This document shows, piece after piece, positions 60,261 through 64,000 of a DNA stretch of 64,000 nucleotides. The notes beneath the pieces were generated by a model. It was not told the origin of the DNA. It did no database searches and saw nothing but the letters and a program-made list of their open reading frames with translations. Source of the stretch: Spinellus fusiger. Taxonomy: Eukaryota > Mucoromycota > Mucoromycetes > Mucorales > Phycomycetaceae. A program made the position numbers and the translations under genes. The stretch spans positions 142,888 to 206,887 of the forward strand of contig JALLLS010000065.1 of NCBI GenBank assembly GCA_025094145.1, in the 5' to 3' direction. Positions within the stretch are counted from its first letter, which is position 1. Each line of letters opens with the position of its first letter.

Positions 60261-60743
60261 TGACATTCAGAATACTCTATGAAAGCTTGAGTGCACAAAA
60301 GTACCATAGTACATCTCTGTATCATCTCACTGATCGGTCATAACTACAAATCAACCTTCTAAGCTCAATATACTATTGGACACTTAATAAGAGCTGCCTT
60401 TATCTATAAATCCTTAGTGGATAAAATAAGACCTATCAAAGGCAATTAAAGTGAAGACACGTAATTGATGGCTCTATAATAGTGTGCTTATTCAATGAAC
60501 CAACCATAAGACCCCAACATGTAGTCTACCATTAGGTAGAACACTTACACTAAACATAAGGCTACACCTATGTAAACTACCATAGGATAGATCATCTACA
60601 CCAACCATACAGTTGCATCTATCAATAGGCTAGGTCATGAACTAATCATTAACTACCAAAAGGTAGAATGGTACTGAAGGATAAGGAACCACTCCTCACT
60701 TAATAAAAATTATCTTTGTTCAGTCTCGTTATTTTCTACTTGT
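60189..60743. other. Spacer between LINE fragments
   Basis: No gene recognised. ACCATAAG/CTACCATTAGGTAGA-like repeats between 60500 and 60670. A brief SDLNPN stretch near 60210 could be Tc1 debris. Confidence 0.4.
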
Positions 60744-61955
60744 ATGAATAATCACAGTCTTACTTGTCACTATGGTGGTCTTGGTGTATTGGATCCGTCC
60801 ACTCAACAGGCCTCCCCCCAGTTTTGTTGGCTCCTTCCTCTCCTATGTTCTGTCACCCAATATGCTTCCCTTCCCATTCTCTGGCTTTGTGCCTATTTTT
60901 CTTATTATATGTCTCTTTCTTCCTTTTATGCTCCTGATTATGTGTTTCTTTTCTTTTTTCCTGTTTTTCGTTCTGTTTTACATCTGCCCCATTCACATTT
61001 ATTTAATCTTATTTTCTTGGCTTTTGACCGTCTTCCCCTTCCACAATTGTGCAGTGACTTGTCTCCTGCTACATGTCTTTGCCTTCCTTTGTCATCCATA
61101 TGGATATCCTTTACCACCGACCCCACTCCAGCTAGGTCAGGCCTCAAACGCCTTACAATTGCCGATGCTTATTATTATGACCCTCTTACACAGTCCTTAC
61201 AACGTCGTCCTTGGACAGATCGTCCTATGTGTCCTTACCTCCTCTCTCATTTCCTCTGTGATGTGGATAGCCACCATATCATCCACCCTCCTTTCTTCAT
61301 CCACCCATGCACTCCACATATGAATTTACAGTCATTATATTCCGATACTGTGGATATTCCTTCTTCTCCCCTCACAACATCTTTCTTCAACTCGCCACTT
61401 ATGTACTCCTTCTCATCACAAGTATTCCGCTATATATGCCATACACCACCTATGCCCAATTCTTATTCTCCTGCCGCCTTGCTTCCACCTAACAAGTGGA
61501 AAGCCTTTTGGAAGGCACCTATGTCACATGTGGCAAGGAATATCTGGTTTTGCCTGTTGCATGGCAAATCATCATCATGGTCACTCCTTTATCGCATTAT
61601 GCCTACCATTGTCCTCTCACCCTCATGCTACCTATGCTCCCACCCTCGCCACAGCCCTGACCATTTCTTGGTGACTTGTCCAAGGGTCTGGTCTGTCTGG
61701 ATGTCTGTGATGCCATATCGGCTTAATATTTACACTCCTTTACAAACAGACATCATCCAGCATTTACACTCCTTTTCTCTCTCTATCAACGGACCTCTGA
61801 CTAGCAGTCAAGTCTATGGAGCAATTCTACAGGCCATATGGCACGGTTATTGGGCAAGCCACTTCCACAACTCTCCTTTCCTTTCCTCCACCGTCTCTGA
61901 ACGTGCTCGATCTCTCTTCACCACCCTCATCCGCGAAAACAAAGACATTTTATAG
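60744..61955 (+). pseudogene. LINE ORF2 3' part (reverse transcriptase C-terminus)
   Basis: A 403-codon open frame representing the region after the reverse-transcriptase core. It begins LTCHYGGLGVLDPSTQQASP, as in non-LTR retrotransposon ORF2 proteins, and later has KWKAFWKAPMSHVARNIWF and a zinc-binding CYLCSHPRHSPDHFLVTC (CxxC...H...C). No reverse-transcriptase YADD or endonuclease part is present, so it is a 5'-truncated copy, as usual for LINEs. The frame is open to its natural end near 61953. A T/A-rich tail (62030-62070) follows. Confidence 0.75.
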
Positions 61956-62218
61956 TCTAGTATATTGTCACCTTTATGTCTTTTTCTCTTATATTATCTT
62001 TTTTTCCTTTTCTTTTAGCTAGTTCTGCTTTCTTTTCTATTTTTTTTAAAAAAAATATTCTACAAGTGACTTGTGTCCATTATGTTTTTCCCAGTAAGAC
62101 CTCTCAGTGCGACATAACTGCGTAAAAGACGCTTAATAAAAAAATGTGTCTTATACAAAAAAAACATTATTTTAGTCTTGATATGGAACATTGGGACAAG
62201 AATTTATCGAAAAGAATG
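61956..62218. other. LINE 3' tail and AT-rich DNA
   Basis: T-rich then A-rich stretch after the LINE ORF2, probably its 3' UTR. No gene. Confidence 0.4.
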
Positions 62219-62395
62219 GTACACACCCAAAGATTTTTGGGATATATAAAGAAATACACGGAGAATAAAATCACAATATTTTTATGATTGGCTAATGTGC
62301 ATGAAGAAGTCTGTTCGTTATCTAAATAAAATATTTCAAACTCTACATGTTTATTTTAACAATGATTATTGACTTTGTACAGTTCAAAGTATTTT
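62219..62395 (-). repeat. LTR-like fragment (5' part)
   Basis: Inverse orientation copy of the repeat at 55400-55577 and 48810-48985. It contains CCCAAAGATTTTTGGG, ATTGGCTAATGTG and ATTTCAAACTCTAC. The 3' half with the TATA box is missing. Confidence 0.6.
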
Positions 62396-62669
62396 TTATT
62401 TTTGGGTGTTGGTTGCTATTCGCGCATTGAGAATGTTAGCCACCCTATGGGAACTCTTGAACAATTAAGATATACATATAAACACTTCAAATACAAAAGT
62501 GGAAAAAAGAAATGCAAGGAAAAAAAGAAATAAAAAGATATGAGTAGATAAAACCTCAAAATGAGGGAAAAAATAAAGAGAAATATGATAAATAAGAGAA
62601 AATAACAATGCAGACATAGACATTAGTTTGGGACTAATTCCACAAGTTTTCAATAGACCAAAGATTAGT

Positions 62670-63569
62670 CTATTTACAAATCTTGTTGGGTGTGGCAATG
62701 CTTGAGCCAAAGTGGCAATTAATACTGTACCCTAAATGAGTGGGGGCACGAAGACAGGAGTTGGACACTCTTTGCTCAAAGAGTTCTTGGGCCATTGCAG
62801 CCTTGGTGCTGTCAGAATCCTGCTGTAGATTAGGGTCTGCAATCACCGTTGCAGCTACTGGATCAAAGCTTGCCTGTGGCTTGATCTTTGATTTCTCGAG
62901 TTTCTCCTCGAGTTCTTGCTTGAAGCTACCGTGTACAAGCAGTGCAATTGTACCCCTTGCTGGGAAGTGGATGTCTATGATCCGTGACTGTTGGATCTTC
63001 AGTGATCCCAACATCTTGCGGATCTAGCCGTGCTTGAGGTAGCGGCGACAGGGCAAGTATACAAAGTTGTATACTGAGGGCCCAGTAGGCTCTTGTAAGG
63101 CCCGGACTGTTTGTGCTCTAAGCACTGCTCTGGCTTTTGCTGTCTTCTTTGGTGGGGAGGCATTCTTTTTAGCCATGTTGGCATAAGTGACAGTAGCCTT
63201 TTCTATGGCAGCTGTGGGTTTCACTATTGGAATGAGGTTGGGGGTAGGGGCAGAAGGTGATTTGGGTGCATTATCTGCACTCTTGGCATTGATCTGAGCC
63301 TGGAGAGATGTAATAAGGTCATCCTTGACCTTGACTTGTGCTTCCAATTCCTGGATGCGGAGTCCGCTTGTTGCCATTTGTCTCTGAATATCTGACAGAA
63401 ATGCCATCATCTGCTGGGTGAAGGCATCAGGCTTTTCTACCTCGGTCATACTATACTCGTAGATATTTGCACGAGTACATTTGGTAAGTAGTCTGTGTTT
63501 TCTACTGTCGGAGTTAAAGAGTGTAGTAGTGATTGGTGATTGAACAAGATCCGTAGTTGGTGTATCCAA
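62670..63569 (-). pseudogene. LINE ORF1 with one in-frame TAG
   Basis: The minus frame from 63569 (first ATG at 63449) runs to a TAG at 63024-63026 and continues in the same frame to 62670. The second part has KMLGSLKIQQSRIIDIHFPA and GTIALLVHGSFKQELEEKL, a domain recurring in ORF1 proteins of zygomycete-type LINEs. The protein is basic in the centre (KKNASPPKKTAKARAVLRAQ) as expected for an RNA-binding ORF1. No ORF2 follows downstream on this strand. The TAG sits where most frames would read through; whether it is a real nonsense mutation or a sequencing error cannot be told. Confidence 0.7.
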
Positions 63570-64000
63570 TGTGTACTGTGTACTATATGAGTTAATGGAG
63601 ATTATTGATGTTTAGTTGATGTTAATTATGTTGAATATTTTATTTGTATTTTTACTTTTTTGAAGTAAAATTGATTACATGAAAGAGTCTCTCTCTTTAA
63701 GATACAGGGGCTTGCTATAATTTTAGGTATTTTTCACACTCCGACATACTTATGTAATAGGAAATTCTTATTACTTGTAATAGAAACATACATTAAACAC
63801 ACAGTAGAGGCTTGAAAATTGGATGAAGTATAAAGAAGATCAACAGGATAATAGATAAAAATTTATTGTGTGAAAAACCTTAGTATTTGGTGTTTCCACC
63901 CTTGGCTTCTACAACAGTCTTACATCTCCTATCCATGCTGGCAATGAGGTTGTCTGTCACGTTTGATATTTTTCCTCATTCCATCATCAAGGCTGCCTCA
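63270..64000 (-). repeat. Large inverted repeat, right arm (cut by window end)
   Basis: Mirror of 59458-60188. It contains the LINE ORF1 start, the same non-coding spacer and the same Tc1 C-terminal end (63885-64000). Equal arm length without indels means very recent origin or an assembly fold-back. Confidence 0.9.

Noticed and set aside
60744..61323. Second overlapping plus-strand hydrophobic frame (183 codons) in the LINE ORF2 region
   Set aside because: Shadow of the ORF2 frame, which contains the zinc-binding motif and family blocks.
49154..63569. Alternative genetic code (TAG read as Gln), suggested by single TAG codons in Fanzor and LINE ORF1
   Set aside because: Host genes here end with TAA, TGA (RAB4) and TAG (NOT3), and the same Fanzor relic also has frameshifts and TAA codons.

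Overview
The window looks like nuclear DNA of an early-diverging fungus, most plausibly Mucoromycota. Genes carry many short spliceosomal introns (about 48-160 nt, mostly GTAAGT...AG, two GC-AG). The conserved gene set is fungal (Bem1/Scd2, RhoGDI, Not3/5, Gpd1, Ept1/Cpt1, Lsb5-like, Rab4, MARVEL protein, P450). Intergenic DNA is AT-rich, full of simple repeats and of decayed Tc1/mariner, LINE, LTR and other elements. The phylum is inferred from gene content and TE types, not from a database search.

Layout. 1-7.3 kb is a decayed segment: a Tc1 transposase relic, a whole kinesin-14 gene reduced to a pseudogene (minus strand, frameshifts and tandem stops), and a second mariner relic. 7.3-17.4 kb holds a MARVEL four-TM protein, a C2H2 zinc-finger protein, a VHS-GAT endocytic adaptor and an orphan coiled-coil protein. 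17.4-23.6 kb has no gene but contains a 1.3 kb TA-flanked terminal-inverted-repeat element. 23.6-25 kb is an intronless orphan. 25-28.3 kb is mobile-element debris plus a doubtful gene. 28.9-47.6 kb is the gene-dense core: EPT1/CPT1, GPD1, an orphan membrane protein, BEM1, RAB4, RDI1 and NOT3. 47.6-64 kb is a TE island: LTR pieces, a Fanzor (eukaryotic TnpB homologue) relic, two mariner derivatives, a possible Helitron helicase scrap, an intact-looking cytochrome P450, and a large inverted repeat carrying LINE and Tc1 sequence up to the window edge.

Working relations. Bem1 (polarity scaffold), RhoGDI (Cdc42/Rho recycling), Rab4 (endosome recycling), Lsb5-like (endocytosis/actin) and the MARVEL protein all concern polarised membrane traffic. 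GPD1 and EPT1/CPT1 are divergently arranged and both serve glycerolipid synthesis. This is eukaryotic clustering, not an operon. Exon models for GPD1, EPT1, BEM1, RAB4, RDI1, NOT3, P450, LSB5-like, MARVEL and C2H2 genes were joined by hand; each gives an uninterrupted frame whose summed exon length is a multiple of three.

The most notable item is the Fanzor relic at 49.15-51.2 kb. It keeps all three RuvC-type acidic motifs and most of the zinc ribbon, with an intron inside the ribbon, but it is broken by stops and frameshifts.
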